The notes beneath the pieces are model-generated. The model was not told where the DNA came from. It made no database searches and was given only the letters and a program-made list of their open reading frames with translations. A stretch of 64,000 nt of DNA. It comes from Sphaerotilus montanus (lineage in GTDB: Bacteria; Pseudomonadota; Gammaproteobacteria; Burkholderiales; Burkholderiaceae_C). Position numbers and translations under genes: made by a program. Location of the stretch: assembly GCF_013410775.1 (NCBI RefSeq), contig NZ_JACCFH010000001.1:1116001-1180000 (forward strand). The letters run 5' to 3'. Of this stretch, positions 9,721-24,846 are shown in pieces (within the stretch, counting starts at the first letter, position 1; each line of letters starts with the position of its first letter).

Positions 9721-11001
9721 TCAGGAGGGTGACCGCAGGCGCATTTTCTCCGCAATCCAGCGCAGGGTGAGCTGGCGGGCGGGGCCGGGATCCCGCAGGC
9801 TCAGCACCTGACAGACCATCGGGCGCTTCAGCAGCGAGCGCAGGTAGCCGCTCCAGGTCCAGAGCCCCTCGCGCACATAGCCGCGGACTGCGCGGAAATC
9901 GCTCTTGCCGCTGACGTACCAGAGCCCGGACTGCCGCGGCGGCGGCGCCTCCTGTGCCAGTCCGCAGACATCGCGGTAGGCCATCCACGGCAGGTTCACC
10001 CCGGAGCGGGTGGTCAGGATGCTCCACTGGCTCACCCGGGCGTTGATCTCCAGCAGCTTGAACTCGCCCGTGCGGCTGTGGCGCTTGAAATTGAGGTTGG
10101 CGATGCCGCGGTAGCCGATCCGCTGCAGCAGGTCCGCCACCATCGCCTCCAGCGCCGGCTCGTGCAGGCTCTCGACATAGCAGCCGCTGCCCACATGGGG
10201 CGGCTGGATGCGCCACTTGCGGCCACAGAACGTGGCGCGGGCCTCGCCGTGCTGGTCGATGAAGGCGTGCACGTCGTAGTGCTCGGCATCGTCACCCGGC
10301 ACGTATTCCTGCAGGATCAACGCCAGGCCCCAGGGCGCCACCGTGCGACAGATATCCATCAGCTCGCCGTGCGACTCCACCACGATGGCCTTGGCCAGGC
10401 TGATCGCGCGTGGCAGCGCCGGGTGCCTCCAGGACGTCGGCAGCGAGGGCTTGACGATGGCCGGGTAGGTCAGCATCCCGGCGCCCTGCTCGGCCTCTGC
10501 CAGCGAGTGTGGCGTGAAGGTGCGCGGCACCGGCAGCCCGGCGCGCGTGGCCAGTTCGCTGAAGGCTCCCTTGTCCATCAGCGTCAGCACCAGCGCAGGA
10601 TCGGCCATCGTGGAGCGCATGTACGGCCGGGTGGCGTCACCGAGCCGGCTCAGCGCCTCCAGATCCGGGTCGGCCGACGGAAACACCGGCAACGGCCCGC
10701 CATGGCGCCGCGACAACTCCGCGAGCGCCGCCAGCAGTTCCTGCGGATGTCCGCCGAAATCGGGCACCTGCACGAACTCGATGCAGTAACGCGAGTAGCG
10801 GGACGGCGGGTCGGCATATTCACCCAGGACGATCACCGGCACCCCCTGCTCGCCCAGCGAGCGCACAAGGTTCAGATCCCCTTCCGGGGCACCGGCGCAC
10901 GCGAGAACGACGGCGGGCTGGCAACCCACCGCCGGGGATATGTTGTTGTACATGCAGATAGAGGGACAGGGAACCGGGCCGATCTCCACCGGAAACCGCA
11001 T
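9721..11001 (-). CDS. ATP-grasp family carboxylate-amine ligase-like protein (copy 2)
   Basis: A 426-residue ATP-grasp protein paralogous to the gene at 6998-8257. Lys184 (YPAIVKPSLPTS) and Glu318-Ile-Asn320 (LLEINARV) are the nucleotide and metal ligands. The N-terminal segment PAVVLACAGAPEGDLNLVRS and the following GVPVIVLGEYADPPSRYSRY match copy 1 closely. The start at 11001 has GGAG about ten bases upstream; an ATG at 10953, closer to the start of homology with copy 1, is an alternative. It lies 24 bp after the FemAB-like gene and 16 bp before the flavin hydroxylase gene, so the three are probably one transcript. Substrate unknown. Confidence 0.85.
   Translation of the reverse strand: MRFPVEIGPVPCPSICMYNNISPAVGCQPAVVLACAGAPEGDLNLVRSLGEQGVPVIVLGEYADPPSRYSRYCIEFVQVPDFGGHPQELLAALAELSRRHGGPLPVFPSADPDLEALSRLGDATRPYMRSTMADPALVLTLMDKGAFSELATRAGLPVPRTFTPHSLAEAEQGAGMLTYPAIVKPSLPTSWRHPALPRAISLAKAIVVESHGELMDICRTVAPWGLALILQEYVPGDDAEHYDVHAFIDQHGEARATFCGRKWRIQPPHVGSGCYVESLHEPALEAMVADLLQRIGYRGIANLNFKRHSRTGEFKLLEINARVSQWSILTTRSGVNLPWMAYRDVCGLAQEAPPPRQSGLWYVSGKSDFRAVRGYVREGLWTWSGYLRSLLKRPMVCQVLSLRDPGPARQLTLRWIAEKMRLRSPS
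10828..10866 (-). repeat. 39-nt block identical to 8135-8173 (ATP-grasp copy 2)
   Basis: This is the partner of the block at 8135-8173, in the same reading frame and at the equivalent protein position, encoding VRSLGEQGVPVIV. It shows that the two ATP-grasp genes derive from one another or have exchanged sequence. Confidence 0.8.
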
Positions 11002-11025
11002 CCCGGACCGACTCCAGCAGAGGAA

Positions 11026-12180
11026 TCAGGCTTCGACTTGCTGGATTATTGCGTCAATTTCCGGCTTCGGCCGCCTGGCCTGCCGGGAATCTCGCAGGCG
11101 CCGGGTCGCCGTCAAGGCACAGGACGCCATGCGGCTGGACGGCATCAGCAGCAGCCCGAGCGACCGCCGGTCAGGCCAGAGCCGGTTGATGAACGAATCG
11201 GCCGAAGCGCCACTGTCGAAGGCCGCCAGATCCGGACAATGGGTGCGGACCTGCCGGATGAACTCGACCTCGTTGAGCATGCCGGGGCCGAGCTTGCGCA
11301 GCTCCGGATCCCAGCCCACCTTGAAGGCGAAGCCCATCGACCCGGAGACAAAATTGCAGGTGGACGCCACCGCACGGCCATCGACCCGCAGTTCGGTGAA
11401 CAGCGCCCGGCCGTCCCGGTCGAAGCGCGCCACCATGTCGCGGAAGAAGTCCTCGCCGGCCTTGGTCGAACGCATCGAGGTGCCGGACTCGCCTTTCCAG
11501 CCCAGATGCTCCAGGCGCAGGAAATCCTCGACCGATGCCTCGGGAATGTCCTTGCGCAGGCAATGCCAGCGGACCTCGCCCTGCTCGGCGAGCCGGCGCA
11601 TGCAGCGGTTGATCTCGTTGAGCTTCTTGCCGAGGGTCTCGCGCAGCAGGTCTTCGCCGCAACCGGCCACCGTCAGCATCGACCGCTCCTGCGGCCCCAG
11701 CAGTTGCGCCGGCAGGCGGTGCTGCTGCGCAACCTGCCGGACCGCTTCGGCCAGCTTGCCCGTGGTGTCCACCTTGGGCAGCTCCAGCCCCTTCCAGACA
11801 CAACCCGGCCGGGCCAGGAAGCCCCGGATCGCCTCGACCACCGGGCCGACCGCATCACCATCGACCAGCAGCCCCCCCAGATAGGTGTGCTCGGACTGGT
11901 AGGCCGACAAGTGCGGCCATGGAAACACCCGGCTCGCCAGACACCGCCGGAACACGCCGACCGCGGCCAGCTCCTTCAGCCCACCGGCCGCACGCTCGAC
12001 CCACATCAGGACGACCGAGGCGCCAGCGTCCAGATGCTGCAACGCCGGCAGCACGAAGTGCGGCGACATGAACGCATTCGGCTCTGCGGCACGAGACTCC
12101 AGCGCAGCCCATGCCTGCCGATCCTTTTCACTCAGCTCCGCCGGCTGGCGCAACCTGATTTCCCACTGTGGAACTGCCAC
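11026..12180 (-). CDS. FemAB/BcsL-like acyltransferase (GNAT fold)
   Basis: A predicted soluble protein of 384 residues resembling the CelD/BcsL-type acetyltransferases, which share the FemAB fold. The middle part (LGKKLNEINRCMRRL, DFLRLEHLGWKGESGTSM) and the C-terminal part (ALFTELRVDGRAVASTCNF, YLGG-type and AFDSGASADSFINRLW segments) fit that family. Relatives transfer acyl or aminoacyl groups in cell-envelope or polysaccharide pathways; the substrate here is unknown. The frame is open to 12267, but a GTG at 12180 preceded by GGGAGGGAA at ideal spacing is the likely start, and homology-like sequence begins there. It heads the minus-strand set with two ATP-grasp ligases and a hydroxylase, which suggests a shared modification pathway. 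Confidence 0.78.
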   Translation of the reverse strand: MAVPQWEIRLRQPAELSEKDRQAWAALESRAAEPNAFMSPHFVLPALQHLDAGASVVLMWVERAAGGLKELAAVGVFRRCLASRVFPWPHLSAYQSEHTYLGGLLVDGDAVGPVVEAIRGFLARPGCVWKGLELPKVDTTGKLAEAVRQVAQQHRLPAQLLGPQERSMLTVAGCGEDLLRETLGKKLNEINRCMRRLAEQGEVRWHCLRKDIPEASVEDFLRLEHLGWKGESGTSMRSTKAGEDFFRDMVARFDRDGRALFTELRVDGRAVASTCNFVSGSMGFAFKVGWDPELRKLGPGMLNEVEFIRQVRTHCPDLAAFDSGASADSFINRLWPDRRSLGLLLMPSSRMASCALTATRRLRDSRQARRPKPEIDAIIQQVEA

Positions 12181-12298
12181 GTACTTCCCTCCCCATTGCG
12201 CCGTTGATCCTTGAATCCGTCCCGGCGTCTGCAACCATGCACCCGGGACCCCCCCATGGCGCCTCATTCTCGACGCCGGGTTTTACAGCAATCCTGAC

Positions 12299-12344
12299 TA
12301 AAAACGTGGCAAACGACCACCCCCTCAGAAACAAAACGTGACAA
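12299..12344. promoter_or_regulatory. Two direct repeats (AAAACGTGRCAA) upstream of the FemAB-like gene
   Basis: AAAACGTGGCAA at 12301-12312 and AAAACGTGACAA at 12333-12344 are 32 bp apart, about three helical turns, in the AT-richer gap between priA and the FemAB-like gene. The first copy extended by two bases (12299-12310) recurs as its reverse complement at 8309-8320. These look like operator sites; their regulator is unknown. On the coding strand the repeats read TTGYCACGTTTT and could also double as -35 elements. Confidence 0.42.
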
Positions 12345-12373
12345 CAGAATGCGGGGGATGGCTATCAAATGTT

Positions 12374-14476
<2,103 letters not shown>

Positions 14477-14587
14477 GACAGGCAACGCAGGGATGTCCAC
14501 CGAACCTGTGGATAACGTTGGGGACAAGCTGGTCAGAGCACTGTCAAGTGCCTGTCACACAAGGCATTTTCCTGGATTGCCTCAAAA

Positions 14588-15655
<1,068 letters not shown>

Positions 15656-15726
15656 GGGGGTGATTGTAGGAGGCCGCACCACCCCGCCCCACGCGCAACT
15701 GCACGGTGTTTGAGGTAACCTTCCAC

Positions 15727-15752
15727 TGTGTCGATTCGTGACTTTCGACACA
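15727..15752. promoter_or_regulatory. 8-bp inverted repeat in the hemE-lemA divergent region
   Basis: TGTGTCGA at 15727-15734 and TCGACACA at 15745-15752 are perfect inverted arms with a 10-base spacer, 28 bp before the lemA ATG. It could be an operator for lemA or an RNA hairpin in its leader. No known consensus is recognised. Confidence 0.35.
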
Positions 15753-15779
15753 CCCTGATCATTCAATGGAGGATTCGAC

Positions 15780-16397
15780 ATGTTGGGACGACTGCGCTCG
15801 TGGTGCTGGATGGTGATGAGCGCGCTGGCGCTGGTGTCGCTGACCGGCTGCGGCTACAACGATTTCCAGAAGCTGGACGAGGATGTGAAGGGCAGTTGGT
15901 CCGAAGTGCTGAACCAGTACCAGCGCCGGGCCGATCTGGTGCCCAACCTCGTCGCCACCGTCAAGGGCGAAGCCAGCTTCGAGCAGGACACGCTGACCAA
16001 GGTCGTCGAGGCCCGCGCCAAGGCGACCAGCATCCAGGCCACGCCGGAGCTGATCAACAACCCCGAGGCGTTCAAGAAGTTCCAGGCCGCGCAGGGTGAA
16101 CTGAGCGGCGCGCTGAGCCGCCTGCTGGTCGTCACCGAGAACTACCCCAACCTGAAGGCCAACCAGGGCTTCCAGGACCTGCGCGTGCAGCTCGAAGGCA
16201 CCGAAAACCGCATCACCGTGGCGCGCAACCGCTACATCAAGACGGTGCAGGAATACAACGTGCTGGCCCGCAGCTTCCCGACCAACCTGACGGCGATGGT
16301 CTTCCACTACGAGGTCAAGCCGAATCTGGCCGTGGCCAACGAGGCGCAGATCAGCCAGCCGCCCGCCGTGAGCTTCGACAAGCCCGCGGCCAAGTAA
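15780..16397 (+). CDS. lemA: LemA family lipoprotein
   Basis: A 205-residue LemA protein. The N-terminus has a membrane segment ending in a lipobox (SLTGC), so it is predicted to be lipid-anchored; the rest is helical with the family motif [18 protein letters not shown] and [20 protein letters not shown]. LemA proteins are widespread and lack a settled molecular function. GGAGG sits 8 bases before the ATG. It is followed closely by two TPM-domain genes, a common arrangement that suggests an envelope-associated trio. Confidence 0.93.
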   Translation: MLGRLRSWCWMVMSALALVSLTGCGYNDFQKLDEDVKGSWSEVLNQYQRRADLVPNLVATVKGEASFEQDTLTKVVEARAKATSIQATPELINNPEAFKKFQAAQGELSGALSRLLVVTENYPNLKANQGFQDLRVQLEGTENRITVARNRYIKTVQEYNVLARSFPTNLTAMVFHYEVKPNLAVANEAQISQPPAVSFDKPAAK

Positions 16398-16418
16398 GCC
16401 GACGCCTTGTCACGCACC

Positions 16419-17333
16419 ATGACTGCCCTGATGCGAGGTCTGTTCGCGTTCGGACTGTGGCTGCTGATGGCCGTCGGCAGCCACGCCCAGGACATCCAGC
16501 CCGTGCCCGCGCTCACCGACCGGGTGATCGACCAGACCGGCACGCTCCAGCCGGCGCAGCACCAGGCCCTGGTCGCCCAGCTCGCCGCGCTGGAGCGGGA
16601 AGCCGGCTCGCAGGTGGTGGTCCTGCTCGTGCGCAGCACACAGCCCGAGGACATCGCCGCCTATGCCCAGCGCGTGGGCGACACCTGGAAGATTGGCCGC
16701 CGCACGGTGGGCGACGGGCTGCTGATCGTCGTGGCCACGCAGGACCGCAAGGTGCGCATCGAGGTGGCCAAGACACTCGAAGGGGCCATTCCGGACCTGA
16801 TGGCCAAGCGGGTCATCAACGAGCAGATCACGCCGGCCTTCCGCCAGGGCGACTACGCCAGCGGCCTGTCGTCGGCGGTGCGCGTGCTGGGGGGCCTGAT
16901 CAAGGGCGAAGGGCTGCCCGCACCATCGGCCTCCGACCAGGGGGGCGGTGCCCAGGACAGCCCGGACCCGATGATGTGGATCCTGCTGACCGTGGTCATG
17001 CTGCCGATGTTCGCGCGCGCGCTGGTCGGGATCTTCGGGCGCAAGCTCGGCCCGCTGCTGACCAGCGCCGGCGCGGGCGGCCTCACCTGGCTGATGACGG
17101 CCAGCCTGGCGGTGGCCGGTCTGGCGGCGGTCGTCGGGCTGGTCGTCGCGCTGGTGATGGGCGTGATGAGCTTCATCTCGCCGAGCGTCAGCCGCGGCCG
17201 GTCTCTGCCGATGCCCGGCGGTTGGGGCGGTGGTGGCGGCGGTGGCTGGGGCCGCGGTGGTGGCTCCGGCGGCGGGTTCTCGTCCGGTGGCGGGGGCGAT
17301 TTTGGCGGCGGCGGTGCGTCCGGTGGCTGGTGA
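16419..17333 (+). CDS. TPM domain protein, YgcG family, with Gly-rich tail
   Basis: A protein of about 304 residues with a signal peptide (cut near SHAQ), a TPM domain (LTDRVIDQTGTLQPAQ to the GDGLLIVVATQDRKVRIEV core), one or two membrane segments around residues 185-250, and a C-terminal tail made almost wholly of Gly, Ser and Trp. This is the usual YgcG build. TPM domains are found in a photosystem II repair protein in plants, while the bacterial role is poorly defined. The ATG at 16419 is preferred over a TTG at 16407. It lies between lemA and a second TPM gene, with short gaps. Confidence 0.88.
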   Translation: MTALMRGLFAFGLWLLMAVGSHAQDIQPVPALTDRVIDQTGTLQPAQHQALVAQLAALEREAGSQVVVLLVRSTQPEDIAAYAQRVGDTWKIGRRTVGDGLLIVVATQDRKVRIEVAKTLEGAIPDLMAKRVINEQITPAFRQGDYASGLSSAVRVLGGLIKGEGLPAPSASDQGGGAQDSPDPMMWILLTVVMLPMFARALVGIFGRKLGPLLTSAGAGGLTWLMTASLAVAGLAAVVGLVVALVMGVMSFISPSVSRGRSLPMPGGWGGGGGGGWGRGGGSGGGFSSGGGGDFGGGGASGGW

Positions 17334-17340
17334 GCGCTCC

Positions 17341-17898
17341 ATGAACAAGACACGACAGACCGCACACGACATGTCCACCGTCCGATTGCACCGCCCCTGG
17401 CGCCAGTGGCTCCGGCACCTCTGGTCCGACCGCTCGGACATCACCCACGTGCTCGACACCGAGGCCCTCGCCCGCCTCGAAGCACGCATCACCGCGAGCG
17501 AACTGCACCACAGCGGCGAGATCCGGCTGTGCGTCGAGGCCGCGCTGCCCTGGCGCTATCTGCGTGCAGGCGCGAGTCCGCGGGAGCGGGCGCTGTCGAT
17601 GTTCGGCAAGCTGCGCGTGTGGGACACAGAGCACAACAACGGCGTGCTCGTCTATCTGCTGCTGGCCGACCGCGCAGTGGAGATCGTCGCCGACCGCGGG
17701 CTGCACCGGCACATCGACCCAGACCAGTGGCAGGCGCTGATTGCCGCCATGGCGCCGCTGCTGCGCCAGGGCCAGCATGAAACCGCGCTGCAGCAGACCA
17801 TCGCGGCACTCGACGAGGCGCTGCGCCACTGGTTTCCGGTGCACGGCGGTGACCAGCGCAACCCCAACGAGCTGCCCAACCAGGTCGATCTGCGCTGA
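17341..17898 (+). CDS. TPM domain protein without signal peptide
   Basis: A 185-residue protein with a TPM-like core (GEIRLCVEAALPW, LRVWDTEHNNGVLVYLLLADRAVEIVADRG). It has no signal peptide, membrane helix or Gly-rich tail, unlike its neighbour, so it is probably cytoplasmic or peripheral. The ATG at 17341 is 8 bp after the previous stop; an in-frame ATG at 17371 is an alternative. The position as third gene after lemA matches lemA-TPM-TPM sets seen in related bacteria. Function unknown. Confidence 0.85.
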   Translation: MNKTRQTAHDMSTVRLHRPWRQWLRHLWSDRSDITHVLDTEALARLEARITASELHHSGEIRLCVEAALPWRYLRAGASPRERALSMFGKLRVWDTEHNNGVLVYLLLADRAVEIVADRGLHRHIDPDQWQALIAAMAPLLRQGQHETALQQTIAALDEALRHWFPVHGGDQRNPNELPNQVDLR

Positions 17899-17932
17899 AA
17901 CAGCACGGACGTGTCTGTCGGACACCAGACGG

Positions 17933-17971
17933 ACCAAGCCCGCCACAGGCGTGAACCTGGGCGGGCTTGGT
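17933..17971. terminator. Hairpin between the TPM gene and atpC
   Basis: A perfect 12-bp stem (17933-17944 with 17960-17971, ACCAAGCCCGCC against its complement) with a 15-base loop sits in the 98-bp convergent gap. Neither side is followed by a T-run, so it may act in both directions as an RNA end or as a Rho-aided stop. Confidence 0.5.
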
Positions 17972-17996
17972 GGTGCGCGTCAGGCAGCGGAGCTGC

Positions 17997-18413
17997 TTAC
18001 TTGCGGCGGAACTTCTGGATCGCGGCGATCTGGGCGGCCATGGCAGCGAACTCGCCCTGGGCACGGGCCAGGTCGATGTCGCTCTTGGCGTTCTTCATCG
18101 CTTCCTCGGCGAGGCGCTTGGCTTCGACAGCCTTGGCTTCGTCGAGATCGTGACCGCGGATCGCGGTGTCGGCCAGCACGGTCACACGGTCCGGCTGCAC
18201 TTCGAGAATGCCGCCAGCCACGAACACGAACTCTTCTTCACCGTTGTCGGCGCGCTCAATGCGCACCGCACCGGGGCGGATGCGGGTGATCAGCGGCGTG
18301 TGGCGGGGCAGGATGCCCAGCTCGCCGTTCTCACCCGGCAGCGCGACGAACTTCGCTTCACCCGAGAAGATCGATTGTTCTGCCGAAACGACGTCAACGT
18401 GGATCGTTGCCAT
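17997..18413 (-). CDS. atpC: ATP synthase F1 epsilon subunit
   Basis: The 138-residue epsilon subunit of the F1 sector, which sits on the central stalk and inhibits ATP hydrolysis. The beginning [20 protein letters not shown] and the [17 protein letters not shown] segment are diagnostic; the C-terminal helices contain the usual Ala/Glu/Lys-rich sequence. It is the last gene of the atp operon, 78 bp after atpD. Confidence 0.98.
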   Translation of the reverse strand: MATIHVDVVSAEQSIFSGEAKFVALPGENGELGILPRHTPLITRIRPGAVRIERADNGEEEFVFVAGGILEVQPDRVTVLADTAIRGHDLDEAKAVEAKRLAEEAMKNAKSDIDLARAQGEFAAMAAQIAAIQKFRRK

Positions 18414-18491
18414 GTTCTTCCTTCTGAGGGGGTTGAAGAGGAGTCAGCAAACCAGGGGCGGAGCGCCTTGCGGTGCGCCGCCCACCGGGGT

Positions 18492-19955
<1,464 letters not shown>

Positions 19956-20837
19956 TCAACCCACCGCCGCCGCACCGCTGACAATCTCGGAGAGTTCCTT
20001 GGTGATCGCGGCCTGACGGGTCTTGTTGTAGACCAGCTTCAGGTCGTTGATCAGCGTGCCGGCGTTGTCGGTCGCAGCCTTCATCGCCACCATCCGCGCC
20101 GATTGCTCGGACGCCATGTTCTCGGCCACCGCCTGGAACACCAGCGCTTCGGCGTAGCGCACCATCAGGTCGTCGATGACCGACTGCGCGTCCGGCTCGT
20201 ACAGGTAGTCCCAGCCATGGGCCTGCTGCTCGCTCGCCGACTGTTCGAGCCGGTCTGCTGCCAGCGGCAGCAGTTGCTCGATCTGCGGTTCCTGCTTCAT
20301 CGTGTTGAGGAAGCGGGTGTAGCAGAGGTAGACAGCGTCCAGCTTGCCTTCGGCGTACTGGTCGAGCAGCACCTTGACGGGGCCGATCAGCTTGTCGAGG
20401 TGCGGGGTGTCACCCAGATGGGTGACGTGCGAGACCACCTTGATGCCCACGCGGTTCAGGAAGGTGAAGCCCTTGTTGCCGATCGCGACGGCCTGCACCT
20501 TGGTGCTGGTCCCCTCGAATTCACGCAACCGGGTCGTCACCGCCCGCAGCACGTTGGTGTTCATCCCGCCGCACAGACCCTTGTCGGTCGTGACGACGAT
20601 GACACCCACCGAACCCGTGCCACTGTTCTTGACCACGAACGGATGGTGGTACTCAGGGGTCGCCCGCGACAGGTTGGCCGTGATGTTGCGGATCTTGTCA
20701 GCGTACGGACGAGCCGCGCGCATGCGTTCTTGCGCCTTGCGCATCTTGGACGCGGCCACCATTTCCATGGCCTTCGTGATCTTCCTGGTGTTCTCCACCG
20801 ATTTGATCTTGCCGCGTATTTCCTTGCCTGCCGCCAT
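19956..20837 (-). CDS. atpG: ATP synthase F1 gamma subunit
   Basis: The 293-residue rotor shaft of F1. Both coiled-coil ends are recognisable: the N-terminal [20 protein letters not shown] and the C-terminal [20 protein letters not shown]. The middle contains [13 protein letters not shown]. Lies 15 bp after atpA. Confidence 0.99.
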   Translation of the reverse strand: MAAGKEIRGKIKSVENTRKITKAMEMVAASKMRKAQERMRAARPYADKIRNITANLSRATPEYHHPFVVKNSGTGSVGVIVVTTDKGLCGGMNTNVLRAVTTRLREFEGTSTKVQAVAIGNKGFTFLNRVGIKVVSHVTHLGDTPHLDKLIGPVKVLLDQYAEGKLDAVYLCYTRFLNTMKQEPQIEQLLPLAADRLEQSASEQQAHGWDYLYEPDAQSVIDDLMVRYAEALVFQAVAENMASEQSARMVAMKAATDNAGTLINDLKLVYNKTRQAAITKELSEIVSGAAAVG

Positions 20838-20852
20838 GACGATGCTCCCGGC

Positions 20853-22391
20853 TTAGGCGAAGGACTTCTTGAACGCAGCGATCGCGCCTTGCAGCTCGGC
20901 TTCCGCGTCCTTGTCCATCGCCTTGTTGTCTTCGAGCTTCTTCAGCAGCGCACCGTGGCTGGTCTTCAGGTACTGGTGCATGCCGCTTTCGAACGCCAGA
21001 ATCTTCTTGACTTCGACGCTGTCCATGAAGCCCTTGTTGACCGCGTAGAGCGTGGCCGCCATCAGGCTGATGGGCTGGGGCGAATACTGGGCCTGCTTGA
21101 GCAGTTCGGTCACGCGGGCACCGCGGTCGAGCTGCTTGCGGGTCGATTCGTCCAGATCGGAAGCGAACTGCGCGAACGCAGCCAGTTCACGGTACTGCGC
21201 CAGGTCGGTACGGATACCGCCGGACAGGCCCTTGATCAGCTTCGTCTGTGCAGCACCACCCACGCGGGACACCGAGATACCCGCGTTGATGGCGGGACGG
21301 ATACCAGCGTTGAACAGGTTGGTTTCCAGGAAGATCTGACCGTCGGTGATCGAGATCACGTTGGTCGGAACGAACGCGGACACGTCACCAGCTTGCGTCT
21401 CGATGATCGGCAGGGCCGTCAGCGAACCGGTCTTGCCCTTGACGGCACCCTTGGTGAACGCTTCGACGTAGTCGGCATTAACGCGGGCTGCGCGCTCGAG
21501 CAGGCGGCTGTGGAGATAGAACACGTCGCCGGGGAACGCTTCGCGGCCCGGAGGACGGCGCAGCAGCAGCGAGACCTGGCGGTAGGCGACGGCCTGCTTG
21601 GACAGGTCGTCATACACGATCAGGGCGTCTTCGCCACGGTCGCGGAAGTACTCGCCCATCGTGCAGCCGGTGTAGGCCGACACGTACTGCATGGCAGCAG
21701 ATTCAGAGGCCGAGGCCGCCACGACGATGGTGTAGTCCATCGCACCAGCGGCTTCCAGCGAGCGCACCACGTTCTTGATCGACGAAGCCTTCTGGCCGAT
21801 CGCGACATAGATGCAGGCCATGTTCTGGCCCTTCTGGTTGATGATCGCGTCGATGGCCACGGCGGTCTTGCCGGTCTGGCGGTCACCGATGATCAGCTCG
21901 CGCTGACCACGGCCGACCGGCACCATCGAGTCGATCGACTTCAGACCGGTCTGCACCGGCTGGTCGACCGACTTCCGGGCGATCACGCCCGGAGCGACCT
22001 TCTCGATGACGTCCGTCATCTTGGCGTTGATCGGGCCCTTGCCGTCGATCGGCTGACCGAGCGCGTTGACCACGCGGCCAAGCAGTTCCGGGCCGACGGG
22101 CACTTCCAGGATGCGACCGGTGCACTTGACCGTGTCGCCCTCGGAGATGCCTTCGTACTCGCCCAGGATCACGGCGCCGACGGAGTCGCGCTCCAGGTTC
22201 AGGGCCAGACCGAAGACGTTGCCCGGGAACTCGAGCATTTCGCCCTGCATGGCATCGCTCAGGCCGTGGACTCGGACAATACCGTCCGTCACCGAAACCA
22301 CGGTACCCTGGTTGCGAATGTCTGCGGCGACGCCAAGGCCCTCGATACGGCTCTTGATCAGTTCGGAAATTTCTGCGGGATTCAGTTGCAT
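20853..22391 (-). CDS. atpA: ATP synthase F1 alpha subunit
   Basis: The 512-residue non-catalytic nucleotide-binding subunit of F1. The P-loop [20 protein letters not shown], the beta-sheet start [18 protein letters not shown] and the [20 protein letters not shown] motif are intact. Starts [13 protein letters not shown] at 22391. Upstream atpH ends 97 bp away. Confidence 0.99.
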   Translation of the reverse strand: MQLNPAEISELIKSRIEGLGVAADIRNQGTVVSVTDGIVRVHGLSDAMQGEMLEFPGNVFGLALNLERDSVGAVILGEYEGISEGDTVKCTGRILEVPVGPELLGRVVNALGQPIDGKGPINAKMTDVIEKVAPGVIARKSVDQPVQTGLKSIDSMVPVGRGQRELIIGDRQTGKTAVAIDAIINQKGQNMACIYVAIGQKASSIKNVVRSLEAAGAMDYTIVVAASASESAAMQYVSAYTGCTMGEYFRDRGEDALIVYDDLSKQAVAYRQVSLLLRRPPGREAFPGDVFYLHSRLLERAARVNADYVEAFTKGAVKGKTGSLTALPIIETQAGDVSAFVPTNVISITDGQIFLETNLFNAGIRPAINAGISVSRVGGAAQTKLIKGLSGGIRTDLAQYRELAAFAQFASDLDESTRKQLDRGARVTELLKQAQYSPQPISLMAATLYAVNKGFMDSVEVKKILAFESGMHQYLKTSHGALLKKLEDNKAMDKDAEAELQGAIAAFKKSFA

Positions 22392-22488
22392 TGCTTGCTC
22401 CCAGTCTGGTCAAGCGGCCTCTTTGCAGAGGGCAGACGTGACGCAGGGATGAATTCGATGCGTGTCGTCACGCGCCTGTACATAAGCC

Positions 22489-23022
22489 TCAAGCGCTCAG
22501 CGCCACCTTCATGCGTTCCAGTCGGGCCTTGACGGAAGTGTCGAGCACCTCGTCGCCCACCACCACGCGGATGCCACCGATCAGCTCCGGCTCCAGCTGG
22601 ACGCTGGCCGAGAGCTTGCGCCCGAAGCGTTTCTCCAGACTCGACACGACGTCCGCCAGCTGGGCCGGCTCGATCGGGTACGGGCTGTAGATCACGGCAT
22701 CGGCGACGCCAGAAGAGGCGTTGACCAGTGCGTGGAACTGCTCGGCAATCGCCGGCAATGCCACAAGGCGTCCGTTGGCGACCAGTGCGCGCAGGAAATT
22801 CTGCACGCCGGGTTCCAGCGGAAGCTGCGCAGCGGTGGATACCAGATCGACCACCTGCTCGTCCGACGCCTTGGGGCTGTCGGCGAACTGGCGCACTTGC
22901 TGGTTCTGAGCCACCTGGGACAGTGCCTCGATCTGCCGGCCCCAAGCTGCCACGTCACCCTTGCGGGCCACCTGGAAGAGCGCTTCGGCGTAGGGGCGTG
23001 CGATGGTAGTGAGTTCGGCCAT
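22489..23022 (-). CDS. atpH: ATP synthase F1 delta subunit
   Basis: The 177-residue delta subunit that ties F1 to the peripheral stalk. The N-terminal [14 protein letters not shown] and the C-terminal [25 protein letters not shown] are family hallmarks. Two bases separate it from the atpF stop, implying coupled translation. Confidence 0.98.
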   Translation of the reverse strand: MAELTTIARPYAEALFQVARKGDVAAWGRQIEALSQVAQNQQVRQFADSPKASDEQVVDLVSTAAQLPLEPGVQNFLRALVANGRLVALPAIAEQFHALVNASSGVADAVIYSPYPIEPAQLADVVSSLEKRFGRKLSASVQLEPELIGGIRVVVGDEVLDTSVKARLERMKVALSA

Positions 23023-23024
23023 GG

Positions 23025-23495
23025 TTACAGCTCCGTCTTCAGGCGGGTCAGCAGGTCGGCGTGGACGCCGGCGTTGACTTCGCGCTTGAGGATCTGCTCT
23101 GCACCCTTGACAGCCAGGACGGCGACCTGGTCGCGCAGGACTTCGCGGGCCTGGATGGCCTGCTGGTCTGCTTCAGCCTTGGCGGCGGCGACGATCTTGG
23201 CGCCTTCCTCCTCGGCACGACGCTTGGCTTCGTCGACGATGGCCTGTGCACGCTTTTCGGCGTCGGACAGCAGCTTGGCGGTCTCGTTGCGCGATTGAGC
23301 CAGCTGTTCCTCGACGCGCTTGTTAGCGCCTGCAAGTTCCAGCTTGGCCTTGTCGGCCGCAGCCAGACCGCTCGCGACCAGCTTGGCCCGATCGTCCAGC
23401 GCTTTCGTGATCGGTGGCCACACGAATTTCATCGTGAACCACCACAGGATCACGAAGACCACGATCTGCGCCAACAGTGTTGCGTTCAGATTCAC
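23025..23495 (-). CDS. atpF: ATP synthase Fo b subunit
   Basis: The 156-residue peripheral stalk subunit, with one N-terminal membrane helix ([21 protein letters not shown]) followed by a long charged coiled coil. Translation appears to begin at GTG (23495). It lies between atpE (50 bp upstream) and atpH. Confidence 0.98.
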   Translation of the reverse strand: MNLNATLLAQIVVFVILWWFTMKFVWPPITKALDDRAKLVASGLAAADKAKLELAGANKRVEEQLAQSRNETAKLLSDAEKRAQAIVDEAKRRAEEEGAKIVAAAKAEADQQAIQAREVLRDQVAVLAVKGAEQILKREVNAGVHADLLTRLKTEL

Positions 23496-23545
23496 GGCTT
23501 CGACCTTTCTCGTTTAGGGGAATGACGTACGACGAGAAAGACCGA

Positions 23546-24819
<1,274 letters not shown>

Positions 24820-24846
24820 CGTCTTCTCTCGAACGTGTGTCTTGTC

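Noticed and set aside
9704-9755. A longer start for the UbiH-family hydroxylase
   Set aside because: It would overlap the end of the ATP-grasp gene, and a strong AGGAG site precedes the ATG at 9704.
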